DNA of 64,000 bases from Burkholderiales bacterium (GCA_947372465.1 CANBTT010000005.1:24971-88970); one strand, 5' to 3'. Counted from the stretch's first letter, positions 39,477 through 50,006 are shown. Numbers and translations are program-made. The notes: generated by a model not told the origin, from the sequence alone.

Positions 39477-39489
39477 TGTTGACTCAACA
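39477..39489. promoter_or_regulatory. 13-base dyad upstream of the TRAP receptor gene
   Basis: TGTTGACTCAACA is a perfect dyad around a central C, 31 bases before the receptor start. Its GTTGA/TCAAC half-sites also occur in the repeat before the permease genes, which suggests a shared regulator. No regulator gene lies beside it. Confidence 0.5.
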
Positions 39490-39613
39490 CAGCTGTTGGA
39501 AATTTTAGGCCAGCATGCGCCCCTAAAGACGCGGGTTTACCCGTTTTAAACCACCATTGGCCAAACAGCAACAAGTTTCCCCTGGGCGTGTGGGGCCCCT
39601 CAACACCTGGGTG

Positions 39614-41527
39614 CTAATTGACCAGTTTTAGACCGACTGACGTTGGCGCTCCAGTTGCCTGTGAGTCTGAAGAGGACAGCAGTGCATGAAAGCGGGCCAT
39701 GATGCTCGCTTCAATGCCTTGCGCGTCCAGTCCCTCAAGGGCCATGAGGCGCACCGGATCCCCATGCTCTGTGAACTGATCTTTCAAGCCCAACATCAAG
39801 ACGGGCATGACCAATCCATTGAGCTGCAAAGCCTCAAGCACAGCACTGCCAGCGCCACCCATCAAAGCACTGTCTTCCAACGTCACCAAGGCCTCATGCT
39901 CGCGTGCTGCGCGAAGCAAAAGCTCCAAATCCAAGGGCTTGGCCCAACGCATATTGAGCACCGTCAAGTTGAGCTTCTCTGCAACACTCAAGGCCGGATA
40001 CAACAAGGGCCCAAAAGCCACGATCGCAACTTTCTTACCCGCTCTTTTGAGCTCACCTTGACCGAATGGCAATGCGATCAAATCGGATTGAACGGTTTGA
40101 CCCACGCCCGAGCCTCTGGGGTAGCGCACGGCCACACAGTGATCTTGTTCAAAGGCCGTGCACAAAAGCGCACGCGTCTCTGCCTCATCGGCTGGTGTTG
40201 CAATGCTCACATTGGGCACGCATCGCAAAAAAGGAATGTCAAAAACACCTGCGTGTGTCGCCCCGTCGGCCCCCACAATGCCCGCCCTGTCCAAGGCCAA
40301 GACCATGGGTAATTTTTGCAAAGCCACATCATGGATCAATTGATCGTATGCTCGTTGCAAAAAAGTAGAGTAAATGGCCACCACTGGTTTTAAGCCTTCA
40401 CAAGCCAAACCGGCCGCAAAGGTCAAGGCATGTTGCTCAGCAATGCCAACGTCAAAATAGCGCTCAGGAAAGCGCCGCTCAAACTCAACCAAGCCCGAAC
40501 CTTCACGCATCGCGGGCGTGATGGCAATGAGCCGACGGTCTTGCTCTGCCATGTCACAAATCCAGTCACCAAAAATTTGGGTAAAGGTCTTCTTGGGTGA
40601 GGTCGAGGGAGGAACAATTCCCACGGCTGGGTCAAATTTACCGGGCCCGTGGTAAGTGACAGGATCTTTTTCCGCCAAACTGTAACCTTGCCCCTTTTTG
40701 GTGACAACATGCAAGAACTGAGGACCACTGAGCTGTCGAATATTTTCAAGGGTCGGCACCAACGAGTCCAGATCGTGCCCATCAATGGGTCCTATGTAAT
40801 TGAAGCCAAACTCCTCAAAAAGCGTTGCCGGAACCACCATGCCTTTTGCATGCTCTTCAAACCGTCTGGCCAACTCGAACAAAGGCGGTGCATTTTTAAG
40901 CACTTGCTTGCCAACTTCCTTTGCAGCTGCATAAAAGCGACCACTCATCAACTGCGCCAAGTACCGGTTCAAAGCACCCACTGGGGGGCTGATGGACATG
41001 TCGTTGTCGTTCAAAATGACCAGCAAGTTGCCTTTGGCAACACCCGCATTGTTCATCGCCTCAAACGCCATGCCCGCGGTCATGGCCCCATCCCCAATGA
41101 TCGCCACCGACCTTCGATCCTCCCCTTTGAGATGCGCCGCAATTGCCATCCCAAGGGCAGCCGAAATGCTGGTTGATGAGTGCGCCGTACCAAAAGCGTC
41201 GTACTCGCTTTCTTGCCGCCTTGGAAAACCGCTCAAGCCCCCCAGTTGCCTGAGCGTGTCCATGCGATCGCGTCGTCCCGTCAAAATTTTATGCGAATAG
41301 GTTTGATGACCCACGTCCCAGACCAAGCGGTCGTAGGGTGTGTTGAACACGTAATGCAATGCAATGGACAACTCGACAGTTCCCAAATTGGAACTCAGGT
41401 GGCCTCCAGTTCTAGAAACACTCTCCAGCAAGAAAGCCCTGAGCTCTTGCGCCAAGCCCTTGAGTTGACCGCGAGACAGACGTCTCACATCTGCGGGCTC
41501 TTCAATGGCATTCAATAGTTCGGTCAT
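39614..41527 (-). CDS. dxs: 1-deoxy-D-xylulose-5-phosphate synthase
   Basis: Thiamine-diphosphate enzyme condensing pyruvate and glyceraldehyde 3-phosphate, the first step of the non-mevalonate isoprenoid pathway. The 637-residue protein contains the N-terminal [17 protein letters not shown] segment, the ThDP motif [18 protein letters not shown] ending in NDND, and the [15 protein letters not shown] region with the catalytic Glu. It starts one base after the ispA stop, giving a short translationally coupled xseB-ispA-dxs operon. Confidence 0.97.
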   Translation of the reverse strand: MTELLNAIEEPADVRRLSRGQLKGLAQELRAFLLESVSRTGGHLSSNLGTVELSIALHYVFNTPYDRLVWDVGHQTYSHKILTGRRDRMDTLRQLGGLSGFPRRQESEYDAFGTAHSSTSISAALGMAIAAHLKGEDRRSVAIIGDGAMTAGMAFEAMNNAGVAKGNLLVILNDNDMSISPPVGALNRYLAQLMSGRFYAAAKEVGKQVLKNAPPLFELARRFEEHAKGMVVPATLFEEFGFNYIGPIDGHDLDSLVPTLENIRQLSGPQFLHVVTKKGQGYSLAEKDPVTYHGPGKFDPAVGIVPPSTSPKKTFTQIFGDWICDMAEQDRRLIAITPAMREGSGLVEFERRFPERYFDVGIAEQHALTFAAGLACEGLKPVVAIYSTFLQRAYDQLIHDVALQKLPMVLALDRAGIVGADGATHAGVFDIPFLRCVPNVSIATPADEAETRALLCTAFEQDHCVAVRYPRGSGVGQTVQSDLIALPFGQGELKRAGKKVAIVAFGPLLYPALSVAEKLNLTVLNMRWAKPLDLELLLRAAREHEALVTLEDSALMGGAGSAVLEALQLNGLVMPVLMLGLKDQFTEHGDPVRLMALEGLDAQGIEASIMARFHALLSSSDSQATGAPTSVGLKLVN

Positions 41528-41528
41528 G

Positions 41529-42461
41529 TCAGCTCTTTCTCTTAATCACTACATCGGCCAAGGCACTGAGCGCTTGGACATCATTCAATCCTGCGCCAAG
41601 GAGTGCATCATTGGCCTCTTGATACAAGCTTTGCGAATAAGACTGCGCGCCGCTCAGACCCAACAATGACACAAAGGTGGGCTTTTCGTGGGCCGCATCT
41701 TTCCCCACCGTTTTGCCCAATGTTTTCGTATCCGAAATCACATCCAATATATCATCCACCACTTGAAAGGCCAAGCCCAATGCGTTTGCATAGATGGACA
41801 AGGCGCTCGCCATCTTTGGGCTCAACAGTCCCTCATCCGCACAGGACGCCCCCATCATCACGCAGGCATGTAGGAGGGCACCTGTTTTTTTGGCATGCAT
41901 CTCTTGCAACTGAACTTGCGTCAAAGTTGATCCTACGCTGCTCAAGTCAATGGCTTGTCCTCCAGCCATGCCGGCGTAACCGGCGGCTTGGCTCAAGTGA
42001 CGACAAAGCGATGCTTGCACGCGGGCGGGCACCTCTTGTTCACTGGGCGTTAACAGCTCAAAGGCCAGGGCCTGCAATGCATCTCCACAGAGCAATGCCA
42101 TGGCTTGTCCAAACTTCACATGCACCGTGGGCAAGCCTCGTCGCAAAACGTCATCGTCCATGCAAGGCATGTCATCGTGCACCAAAGAGTAGGCATGGAT
42201 GAGTTCCAAAGCGCAAGCTGCTCTCAGGGCGGCTTGATCCAAGACTTGCGCCGAGGCAGTGGCAGTCTCGCTCACTTGCATGCGCATGCTTCGCCTCGTT
42301 GCCAAACACAAAAGCGGTCGCAAGCGTTTCCCACCGCCAAGCACTGCATAGCGCATGCTCTCACCCAAATTGGCACCTGCTTGGATGGGAACCCAGTCGC
42401 TCAAAGCATGCTCGATCAACACCAGCTGTTCACGAGACCAATTGGAAAGTTCAAACACCAT
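41529..42461 (-). CDS. ispA: Farnesyl diphosphate synthase (polyprenyl synthetase)
   Basis: Chain elongation of isopentenyl diphosphate to C15. Both Asp-rich metal motifs are present: [12 protein letters not shown] and VVDDILDV. The [10 protein letters not shown] start region and the KPTF segment also fit. 310 residues from the ATG at 42461, preferred over the neighbouring GTG at 42464 because AGGAG lies at better spacing. It sits between xseB and dxs, the classic order in proteobacteria. Geranyl versus farnesyl product cannot be read with certainty. Confidence 0.95.
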   Translation of the reverse strand: MVFELSNWSREQLVLIEHALSDWVPIQAGANLGESMRYAVLGGGKRLRPLLCLATRRSMRMQVSETATASAQVLDQAALRAACALELIHAYSLVHDDMPCMDDDVLRRGLPTVHVKFGQAMALLCGDALQALAFELLTPSEQEVPARVQASLCRHLSQAAGYAGMAGGQAIDLSSVGSTLTQVQLQEMHAKKTGALLHACVMMGASCADEGLLSPKMASALSIYANALGLAFQVVDDILDVISDTKTLGKTVGKDAAHEKPTFVSLLGLSGAQSYSQSLYQEANDALLGAGLNDVQALSALADVVIKRKS

Positions 42462-42474
42462 CACCTCGCTCCTA

Positions 42475-42723
42475 TCAATGGGCGTCCGTCCAAGTTTTTA
42501 AATGCCCCTCGTCCAAGACCTTGATTTGGTCTTCAATCGTGGATAACTTTTCACGACAAAACTTCAGCAGCATCGCACCTCGCTGGTAAGCCTGTAAAAG
42601 TTGATCTAGCGGCAACTGAGAAGACTCCATTTGCTGCACCAATCCCTCCAGCTCTTCCAAGGCGAGCTCATAAGATTGGGGAGACTCTTCGTCCAGATTT
42701 GAAGCGGATTTACCTTTGGCCAT
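42475..42723 (-). CDS. xseB: Exodeoxyribonuclease VII small subunit
   Basis: 82-residue helical subunit of ExoVII. It has the family pattern [33 protein letters not shown]. The start at 42723 gives the standard length and is preceded by GAGG at good spacing; longer frames start at 42741 and 42786. The large subunit gene xseA is not in the window, which is normal. It is the first gene of the dxs operon. Confidence 0.92.
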   Translation of the reverse strand: MAKGKSASNLDEESPQSYELALEELEGLVQQMESSQLPLDQLLQAYQRGAMLLKFCREKLSTIEDQIKVLDEGHLKTWTDAH

Positions 42724-43149
42724 TTGGATCCTCGAGCTCATGACAATCAAGCTTTGCTCGCTTGACGGGCAAAGTCTGTTTGTCATGTGTTTTAATTAAT
42801 TAAAAAGTTTACACAGGTGACTGTGTTTCAACGTTCATATTAGATCATCTGTTCACCAACTGGTCACGGATTTTCTCCCAGACCACTCAAATTCAAAGTT
42901 TATTCCTCACACACATCGTGCAGGCTGTAATCTGAGGGTCACAAAGGGTGCAAAAAAACCACAACTCAAGGCCCTACAAATGCATCACAACGATCAAAAT
43001 GCAGTTCAAAAACGCAATATGTCACTTTCCAAAATGGATTGAAGTCAAGAGACACCAAAGGAGCGTTATAAATATATAATAATAGGTTCCCTCCGGAATT
43101 TCCCGGTTCTTACTATTCTCCCTGTGGGGAGTCTTTAGGTCAGGTCCCT
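42724..43149. other. Divergent intergenic region xseB / Rieske oxygenase
   Basis: 426 bases without a gene. On the plus strand a perfect -10 box TATAAT stands at 43075-43080, but no good -35 box is seen at standard spacing. The predicted leader of about 60 bases contains a small GC-rich hairpin (CTCCC-TGTG-GGGAG, 43118-43131) and a GG/CC-rich stretch before it. Nothing matching a known riboswitch was recognised. Confidence 0.65.
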
Positions 43150-44289
43150 ATGTCTGATTTAAGTCTTCAACTGCAGCCGGCATCCAGCCAACTTCCAGTC
43201 GATTGCTATTTTGATCACGCGCTTTTCGAGCGCGAGATGAATTTACTCTTTTCAAATGGCCCCAAATACGTCGGCCATGAACTGTGTGTGCCCAACGTAG
43301 GGGATTACTACGCTTTAGAGCACGAGAGTGAAGGCCGAGCTTTGGTCAGAACACCCCAAGGCATTGAGTTGATCTCAAATGTGTGCCGTCACCGCCAGGC
43401 CGTGATCTTGAAAGGCCGGGGAAATTTGTATGAAAACAATCAAGCCTCAGGGGGCAACATCGTGTGTCCCTTGCATCGCTGGACTTATTCGCAGTCAGGC
43501 CAATTGCTTGGCGCGCCTCATTTTACGAAAGACCCTTGCCTGGACTTGCAAAACTTCCCGCTGCAAAGTTGGAACGGTTTGCTGTTTGAAAAAAACTCGC
43601 GAGACATCAACCACGACTTGGCCAATATGGGACCCAAAGATGCGCTTGGCTTTGATGGCTACAAATTGGGCAAAGTTGAATTGCATGAATGCAACTACAA
43701 CTGGAAGACCTTTGTGGAGGTCTATCTTGAAGATTACCACGTGGGCCCCTTTCACCCAGGTTTAGGTCAGTTTGTAGAGTGTGATGATCTGCGCTGGGAA
43801 TTCAAACCCGAGTACTCCGTTCAAACGGTGGGTGTTGCCAATCAACTTCGCCAATCAGGCAGTGCCGTTTATGAAAAATGGCAAAAGGCCTTGCTCAACT
43901 ATCGCGGTGGCAAAGTGCCCTCGCAAGGCGCGATTTGGTTGACCTACTACCCACACATTATGGTTGAGTGGTACCCGCATGTGCTGACCGTCTCTACACT
44001 TTGGCCGATCAGCCCAAGAAAGACGCTCAATAAAATTGAATTCTTTTATCCAGAAGAAATTGTAGATTTTGAACCCGCCTTTGTTCAAGCTCAGCAAGCC
44101 GCTTACATGGAAACATGTGCCGAAGATGATGAGATCGCTGAGCGCATGGATGCGGGCAGGTGGGCTTTGTTTCAACGCGGTCAAAGCGAAGTCGGGCCCT
44201 ACCAAAGCCCCATGGAAGATGGCATGCAGCATTTTCATGAGTGGTACCGCAACAAATTGAACCTCACTCAAGACCCCTTGTGCAAGTGA
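43150..44289 (+). CDS. Rieske-type aromatic ring-hydroxylating oxygenase, alpha subunit
   Basis: 379-residue oxygenase component. The Rieske [2Fe-2S] ligands are Cys79-x-His81 and Cys106-x2-His109. The mononuclear iron site is visible as EDYHVGPFH (His about 197 and 202), and an Asp-rich segment near the C-terminus may supply the third ligand. No ferredoxin, reductase or beta subunit is adjacent, so it relies on electron carriers encoded elsewhere. The substrate is unknown. The family is certain, the reaction is not. Confidence 0.9.
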   Translation: MSDLSLQLQPASSQLPVDCYFDHALFEREMNLLFSNGPKYVGHELCVPNVGDYYALEHESEGRALVRTPQGIELISNVCRHRQAVILKGRGNLYENNQASGGNIVCPLHRWTYSQSGQLLGAPHFTKDPCLDLQNFPLQSWNGLLFEKNSRDINHDLANMGPKDALGFDGYKLGKVELHECNYNWKTFVEVYLEDYHVGPFHPGLGQFVECDDLRWEFKPEYSVQTVGVANQLRQSGSAVYEKWQKALLNYRGGKVPSQGAIWLTYYPHIMVEWYPHVLTVSTLWPISPRKTLNKIEFFYPEEIVDFEPAFVQAQQAAYMETCAEDDEIAERMDAGRWALFQRGQSEVGPYQSPMEDGMQHFHEWYRNKLNLTQDPLCK

Positions 44290-44380
44290 CAATGCCGTGT
44301 GACCCCTGGTCAACATGACAGCACTCTGGCACTTATAAAAAATTGCCTCTCTTTGTCAACAGCACTCTTTCAAAGCAAGC

Positions 44381-45298
44381 ATGACCTATTTCGATGACCT
44401 GATCAGCGCCCAAGAGCTGGCCTCTTTGTTGCCCAATGCGCTTTCTCATGACCTCCAAAAGGCCCCATCTCTTTTGATTTTTGACGTGAGTTACAACCTC
44501 TCAGATGAACATTGGGGCCGCTCTCAATACGAGCAAGAACACATCGCCCACGCACATTTTGCAGACTTGGGCCAAGACTTGAGTGCGCATCAACCCCAAT
44601 TGGCCATCAACGGGGGCAGACACCCCTTGCCAAGCAGAGAGCACTTTGCACAATGGTTGGGTGACTTTCAAATTCAAGCAAGCACTCAAGTGGTGGTTTA
44701 TGACCGAAACCAGAACAACTTTTGCGGCCGTCTTTGGTGGATGCTCAAATGGTGTGGACACGAGCACGTTGCCGTCTTGGATGGTGCCTTTGAACATTGG
44801 CGACTGATGGGTGGAGACGTTCAATCGAGCGATGCCAAGCAAAATGGTGCCAAAGCTGCCTCACCACGATCACCCTACCCTTTGTCGGCTGCACGCTTGC
44901 AGCTCAAGACCATCAATGCGGTCTTTGAGGACTTGTATGCAGGCCAACAAACTGTGATCGATGCGAGGGGCAAACCTCGCTTTTTGGGGCTGCAAGAGCC
45001 CTTGGACCCGATCGCGGGACACATTCCTGGCGCACTGAACCGCCCCTTCAACGAAAACTTCACCAAGGAGGGCTTGTTCAAGTCAAAAGCACTGCTGCGC
45101 GAAGAATTTTTAGCGCTCTTGAACGGACGAGAGCCCTCGTCTGTGGTGCATCAGTGCGGAAGTGGCGTGAGTGCAGTGCCCAATGTACTGGCCATGCACT
45201 TGGCCGGACTGGGGCAGACAAGCTTGTATGCGGGCAGTTGGAGTGAGTGGTCAAGAACACCTGGCATGCCAAGCGTTCAACAAGAGCCCTCAACTTGA
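44381..45298 (+). CDS. Sulfurtransferase, 3-mercaptopyruvate/thiosulfate type
   Basis: Two tandem rhodanese domains (about 20-150 and 170-300), 305 residues. The active-site loop in the second domain is CGSGVSA, typical of mercaptopyruvate sulfurtransferases rather than thiosulfate sulfurtransferases (CRKGVT-like). The first domain has the inactive-domain features, including YDRNQNNFCGRLWWML and GHEHVAVLDGAFEHW. It lies 91 bases after the Rieske gene on the same strand. A role in cysteine and sulfide metabolism is likely. Confidence 0.92.
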   Translation: MTYFDDLISAQELASLLPNALSHDLQKAPSLLIFDVSYNLSDEHWGRSQYEQEHIAHAHFADLGQDLSAHQPQLAINGGRHPLPSREHFAQWLGDFQIQASTQVVVYDRNQNNFCGRLWWMLKWCGHEHVAVLDGAFEHWRLMGGDVQSSDAKQNGAKAASPRSPYPLSAARLQLKTINAVFEDLYAGQQTVIDARGKPRFLGLQEPLDPIAGHIPGALNRPFNENFTKEGLFKSKALLREEFLALLNGREPSSVVHQCGSGVSAVPNVLAMHLAGLGQTSLYAGSWSEWSRTPGMPSVQQEPST

Positions 45299-45345
45299 CC
45301 TGTGTTGAGCCGCCCAGTTCTCACCGAAGGGAAAACAAGGCACCA

Positions 45346-46149
45346 TCAATGAAAAAGAATTTGCGTTAAATTCACCAAGCCCATGCCAGCAAAAAGCCAC
45401 AAGATTTGATGCACAGTGGCGCGTGCGGTCAATCGTTTTTGCAGTTGCGGGATGAGGTCGGCCAGCGCCACATACAAGTAACTGCTGCTTGCGATGCTGA
45501 GCATATAAGGCACCCATTGCTCTCGACCCTCTAACAAGCCGTAAGCCAATACACCTCCTATGGTGGTGACCAAGCCCGCCAGGGACAATTTAAACAAAGC
45601 CCGGTTCTTGACGCCCCCTGAGCTTGCCAAAACCGTCAAGTCTCCCATGTGGTGAGGAATTTCATGCGCCAAAACAGCAACACTTGCCGCATACCCCAAA
45701 TTCAAATCGGCCATGAACGCTCCAGCAACCATGATGCCGTCACCAAATGCGTGAACACTGTCGCCCAAAAGGACCGACCAACCGCCCACCTTCACAGCAG
45801 GGTGGGAATGGTGATCATGCGGACTTGAATTCGCGTGAACATGATGCGCAGCGTGCGCATCATGCGCGTGCTCATGCCCATGGTGCCAGAGTTCTGCCTT
45901 GTCGAGCAAGAAAAAAAAGATCAAGCCCACCAGGAGTGTCATGAACAAATGACTCGGTGACGCTCCCGAGCCAAAGGCTTCAGGCAACAAATGCAAAAAG
46001 GCCGTGGCCAACAAAGCACCCGCCGCCAAACTGAGCATGTGCTGCTGGAAGCGACTCAACAAAGCTTTGGCGAGGACAAAGGCCACAAAGACGCTGCCAA
46101 CGCCACACATCAGGGTGCCAAAAATTATCGCTGCTAAAGTCAAATCCAT
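45346..46149 (-). CDS. ZIP-family divalent metal transporter
   Basis: 267-residue inner-membrane transporter for zinc or similar metals. The ATG at 46149 is chosen; the upstream frame lies inside the next gene. About eight membrane segments are present. The cytoplasmic loop at about 89-116 is extremely His-rich (HHGHEHAHDAHAAHH). The binding motifs HAFGDGIM and HEIPHHMGD lie in the fourth and fifth helices of the ZIP core. It overlaps neither neighbour, ending 48 bases from the convergent sulfurtransferase. Confidence 0.93.
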   Translation of the reverse strand: MDLTLAAIIFGTLMCGVGSVFVAFVLAKALLSRFQQHMLSLAAGALLATAFLHLLPEAFGSGASPSHLFMTLLVGLIFFFLLDKAELWHHGHEHAHDAHAAHHVHANSSPHDHHSHPAVKVGGWSVLLGDSVHAFGDGIMVAGAFMADLNLGYAASVAVLAHEIPHHMGDLTVLASSGGVKNRALFKLSLAGLVTTIGGVLAYGLLEGREQWVPYMLSIASSSYLYVALADLIPQLQKRLTARATVHQILWLFAGMGLVNLTQILFH

Positions 46150-46199
46150 TCTCACCGCCAAATTACTAATTGCTTGTTCAAGCACTGAAAACACAAGGT

Positions 46200-47066
46200 T
46201 CAAAGCAAGGCTTTGAACCAAGCCAAGGTCTGACCCCAACCATCCACGGCCGCCTGTGGAACATAGGAGGCTCGGTAGTCTGCATGAAATGCGTGCCCCA
46301 CACCCGGATAGATGACAAATCGGCTGTGCTGCGCGGCCTTCACCCCCGCTATTGCCGCCTCTTGAATCGCCGCTTTCATTTGTTCAATGGATGCAAGAGG
46401 GATTGAGGCATCGCGATCTCCGTACAAACCCAAAACAGGGGCATTCAATCTGCTGAGCTGCTCGATGGGGTGTGAAGTGACATAGGGGGTGTGTGCCCCT
46501 TGAAGTCGACCATACCACGCAACCGCTGCTTTCAGCCTTTTTTGATGCTCAGCATAAAGCCATGCGATGCGTCCACCCCAACAAAAGCCATTGATGCCCA
46601 GGCGCTCGACATCAAATCCTTGCCCTTGAGCCCAGAGCACACAGGCGTCCAAATCGGCCAACACTTGCTGATCTGGCACCTTGTCAATCAGCTCCGTTTG
46701 CAGCTTCGCCAATTGTGCATATTCACTGGGATCTCCTTGGCGAGCAAACAATTCTGGCGCAATCGCGCAATAACCGGCTTGGGCAAAACGCCTTGCAACA
46801 TCGGCAATGTACTCATGCACACCAAAGATCTCAGAGATGACAAGCACGACTGGCAAATTTGACCGATTGCTGGGTTTGGCCACAAAGACGGGAAACTTGT
46901 ACCCGTCTCGCTCGACCATCACCTCTGACGTGTCCAGGCCCTCGGCGCTTGTGCGAATGGCTGTTTGAGCCACCAAAGGAGCAGCGGCCAAAGCGTATCC
47001 AACGCCCAGCACACGCTTAATGGCCACACGACGGGTGCTCAAATCTAAACCTTTTAACATGTCCAT
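46200..47066 (-). CDS. Exported dienelactone-hydrolase-family protein
   Basis: Alpha/beta hydrolase of 288 residues. The N-terminus STRRVAIKRVLGVGYALAAAPLVAQ looks like a twin-arginine signal, so the enzyme probably acts in the periplasm. The catalytic Cys lies in GFCWGG (about 162), with Asp in LYGDRDASIP and His in GVGHAFH. Typical cytoplasmic dienelactone hydrolases are about 235 residues; the excess is the leader. It is not in an aromatic-degradation operon, and its substrate is unknown. The ZIP gene lies 50 bases downstream. Confidence 0.88.
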   Translation of the reverse strand: MDMLKGLDLSTRRVAIKRVLGVGYALAAAPLVAQTAIRTSAEGLDTSEVMVERDGYKFPVFVAKPSNRSNLPVVLVISEIFGVHEYIADVARRFAQAGYCAIAPELFARQGDPSEYAQLAKLQTELIDKVPDQQVLADLDACVLWAQGQGFDVERLGINGFCWGGRIAWLYAEHQKRLKAAVAWYGRLQGAHTPYVTSHPIEQLSRLNAPVLGLYGDRDASIPLASIEQMKAAIQEAAIAGVKAAQHSRFVIYPGVGHAFHADYRASYVPQAAVDGWGQTLAWFKALL

Positions 47067-47105
47067 TCAGTTCAACCCTTTTTGTTTCATGTCTGCTTAG
47101 CGTCC

Positions 47106-49916
47106 TTAATGCGCGAGATCCCAATTCAAACCAAACCCAAGTTCGGCAATCAGCGGCACTTTGAGGGCTGCAACTTGGGACATCAAAAGAGGCACATTTT
47201 CCTGAACCCATTCCAATTCATTTTGAGGGACCTCGAACACCAATTCATCATGCACTTGCATGATGATTTTGGTCTGCAGGGATCGTGAATCCAAAGCGTG
47301 TTGAACTTTGATCATGCTCATTTTGATCAAATCTGCAGCCGTGCCTTGCATTGGAGCATTGATCGCAGCACGCTCAGAGCCAGCACGACGAGGCCCGTTG
47401 GGCGAGTTGATTTCAGGCAAATACAAGCGTCGCCCAAAAACAGTTTGCACATAGCCCTTGGCCTTGGCGCTGACGCGGGTGGACTCCATGTAGCGTCTCA
47501 CGCCAGAAAAGCGTTCAAAGTAACGCTCAATGTAGAGCTTGGCCGCTGAGTTATCGATCCCCAATGCCTTGGCCAATCCATAGGCACTCATGCCATAAAT
47601 CAAACCAAAATTGATCACCTTGGCATATCTGCGTTGCTCAGCACTCACCTCTTGCTGAGGAAGTCCAAAAATTTCTGCAGCTGTTGCACGGTGCACATCA
47701 ACGCCCTCGTGAAAGGCTTTCAAAAGCGCCTCATCTTCACTGATATGGGCCATGATGCGCAATTCAATCTGGCTGTAATCGGCGCTCCCAATGACACGTC
47801 CCAAGGGCGCCACAAAGGCTTCCCGGACTCTGCGGCCCTCGGGTGTTCGAACGGGAATGTTTTGCAAGTTGGGGTCGTTGCTGGACAAGCGACCCGTGAC
47901 CGCAACGGCTTGGGCGTAGTGTGTGTGAACACGCAAAGTTCTGGGATTGATCAATGTGGCCAATTTGTCGGTGTAAGTGCTTTTGAGCTTGCTCAGACCG
48001 CGGTGCTCCAAAATCTTCGCCGGCAAGGGGTAATCGAGCGCCAGCTTTTCTAACACCTCTTCATCTGTGCTGGGCGCACCCTTGGCCGTTTTCTTGATGA
48101 TCGGCAAACCCAGCTTTTCAAAAAAGATCTCCCCAATTTGTTTGGGTGAGCTTAAGTTAAAGTCCTGCCCAGCCAACGCATGTGCATCCACCTCCAACTG
48201 CGCAATGCGTTCGCCCAATTGGACGCTTTGCATCTCAAGGGTTTTTGCATCTATCATGACCCCATTGCGCTCCACCCGGAACAAGGCCTCGCTGCTGTCA
48301 ATTTCCAACTGGTAAATAAAGGTGAGTTTTTCGTCCTCTTGAAGTCGAGGCCAAAGCACCTCATGCACTTCAAGCGTCATATCAGCATCTTCGCAAGCGT
48401 ATTGTGTGGCCCGCTCAAGGCTCACCCTGGCAAAGGGTATTTGCTGCGCACCTTTACCACACACGTCCTCATAAGACAGGCCCGTTCTGGCCAAATGACG
48501 TTGGCCCAAGCTCTCTAAACCATGAGGCCGATGGACCTCAAGCACATAACTCTCAAGCATGGTGTCATGCACATAGCCTTTGACCTCAATCCCATGATTG
48601 GCAAAAACGTGTCTATCGTATTTAAAGTGCTGACCCAACTTGTGAGCACCCGCATCCTCCAACCAAGGCTTGAGTCGACTCAAGACCTCTTGAAGCTTCA
48701 ATTGTGTTTGACCAATCTCCAAGTCATGCCCAAGTGGAATGTAGGCGCCCTCACCCGGTTTGATTGACCAACTGATGCCAATCAACTGCGCGTTCATTTG
48801 CACCAATGAATCGGTCTCAGTGTCTAAACTGACCAAAGAGGCGAGTTTGATGGCCTCAAAGGAGCGATCAAATTGCTCCCATGTGGTGATGCATTCATAG
48901 TGACGTTCTTTGATCGTCGAGGGTTTGGGCGCCAAATCCCCAAACAAGTCCTGACCTTCTGGGTGTTCGGGCACTTCGGTCAAATTCGATTTGTCCGAGC
49001 TTGATGGCTCTTGGCTGCGACTGGCCCCTGTGGCACCAAAGGTTTTCACCAAACCCTTGAACCCATATTTCTCACAAAACGCCATCAAACCCTGCGATTG
49101 TGGGGGGGCCAATTTCAACTCGTCCAATTCAGGGAGCTTTTGTAAATATGCACTCAAATCACAATCGGTCTTGATGGTCACGAGTTTCTTGGCCATGGGC
49201 AACCAGTCCAAGGCCTTTCGCAGATTCTCGCCAACCACACCAGAAATCTCAGCCGCGTTTGCAATCACCCCATCCAATGAACCGTATTGAGTCAACCACT
49301 TCACTGCAGTTTTGGGACCCACTTTAGGCACACCTGGCACATTGTCAACCGCATCGCCCACCAAGGTTTGGTAATCAATCATGCGCTGAGGGGGCACACC
49401 AAACTCTTTGAGAACACCCTCTGTATCTCGTTTTTTTTGGTTCATGGTGTCAAAGATCATGATGCTCTCATCGACCAACTGACTCATGTCTTTGTCTCCA
49501 CTGGAGATCACCACCCTGAAGCCTTGTGCACTGGCCAATTTGGCCAAAGTGCCAAGCACATCATCGGCCTCGACACCCGGCACATTCAGCACAGGCCACC
49601 CCAAAAGTTGAACCACTTCGTGGATGGGGTCAATTTGGCTGCGCAAATCGTCTGGCATCGGTGAGCGTTGAGCTTTGTACTGCGGGTACCATTCATCTCT
49701 GAATGTTGGGCCTTTGGCATCAAAGACACAGGCCGCAAAATCAGTCGGGAAGTCTTTCTTTAGACTCTGCATCATGTTGATCATGCCTCGAATCGCACCC
49801 GTTGCAGGACTGGTTGGGTCTGAAGGGGTGGCCCTCAGATCGGGCATGGCATGAAAGGCCCGGTACAGGTAGCTTGACCCGTCAACGAGCAGTAAAAGTG
49901 GTTTTTCTTCTTGCAT
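47106..49916 (-). CDS. polA: DNA polymerase I
   Basis: 936 residues with all three activities. The N-terminal 5' nuclease contains VFDAKGPTFRDEWYPQYK and GVEADDVLG. The 3'-5' proofreading domain has VSLDTETDS with the metal-binding Asp and Glu intact. The polymerase domain carries motif A DYSQIELR, the O-helix KVINFGLIYGMSAYG and motif C QVHDELVFE (about 887-895). It fills gaps in repair and replaces RNA primers. It lies 39 bases upstream of the hydrolase gene on the same strand. Confidence 0.97.
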   Translation of the reverse strand: MQEEKPLLLLVDGSSYLYRAFHAMPDLRATPSDPTSPATGAIRGMINMMQSLKKDFPTDFAACVFDAKGPTFRDEWYPQYKAQRSPMPDDLRSQIDPIHEVVQLLGWPVLNVPGVEADDVLGTLAKLASAQGFRVVISSGDKDMSQLVDESIMIFDTMNQKKRDTEGVLKEFGVPPQRMIDYQTLVGDAVDNVPGVPKVGPKTAVKWLTQYGSLDGVIANAAEISGVVGENLRKALDWLPMAKKLVTIKTDCDLSAYLQKLPELDELKLAPPQSQGLMAFCEKYGFKGLVKTFGATGASRSQEPSSSDKSNLTEVPEHPEGQDLFGDLAPKPSTIKERHYECITTWEQFDRSFEAIKLASLVSLDTETDSLVQMNAQLIGISWSIKPGEGAYIPLGHDLEIGQTQLKLQEVLSRLKPWLEDAGAHKLGQHFKYDRHVFANHGIEVKGYVHDTMLESYVLEVHRPHGLESLGQRHLARTGLSYEDVCGKGAQQIPFARVSLERATQYACEDADMTLEVHEVLWPRLQEDEKLTFIYQLEIDSSEALFRVERNGVMIDAKTLEMQSVQLGERIAQLEVDAHALAGQDFNLSSPKQIGEIFFEKLGLPIIKKTAKGAPSTDEEVLEKLALDYPLPAKILEHRGLSKLKSTYTDKLATLINPRTLRVHTHYAQAVAVTGRLSSNDPNLQNIPVRTPEGRRVREAFVAPLGRVIGSADYSQIELRIMAHISEDEALLKAFHEGVDVHRATAAEIFGLPQQEVSAEQRRYAKVINFGLIYGMSAYGLAKALGIDNSAAKLYIERYFERFSGVRRYMESTRVSAKAKGYVQTVFGRRLYLPEINSPNGPRRAGSERAAINAPMQGTAADLIKMSMIKVQHALDSRSLQTKIIMQVHDELVFEVPQNELEWVQENVPLLMSQVAALKVPLIAELGFGLNWDLAH

Positions 49917-50006
49917 GGGGGTATTTTGCCCTTGAAGAGAGGGATTTCCACCTCAAGGAAAATAAAAAATTAAAGCGCTTCACGCCTCAAATGACAAAAA
50001 TTACAG

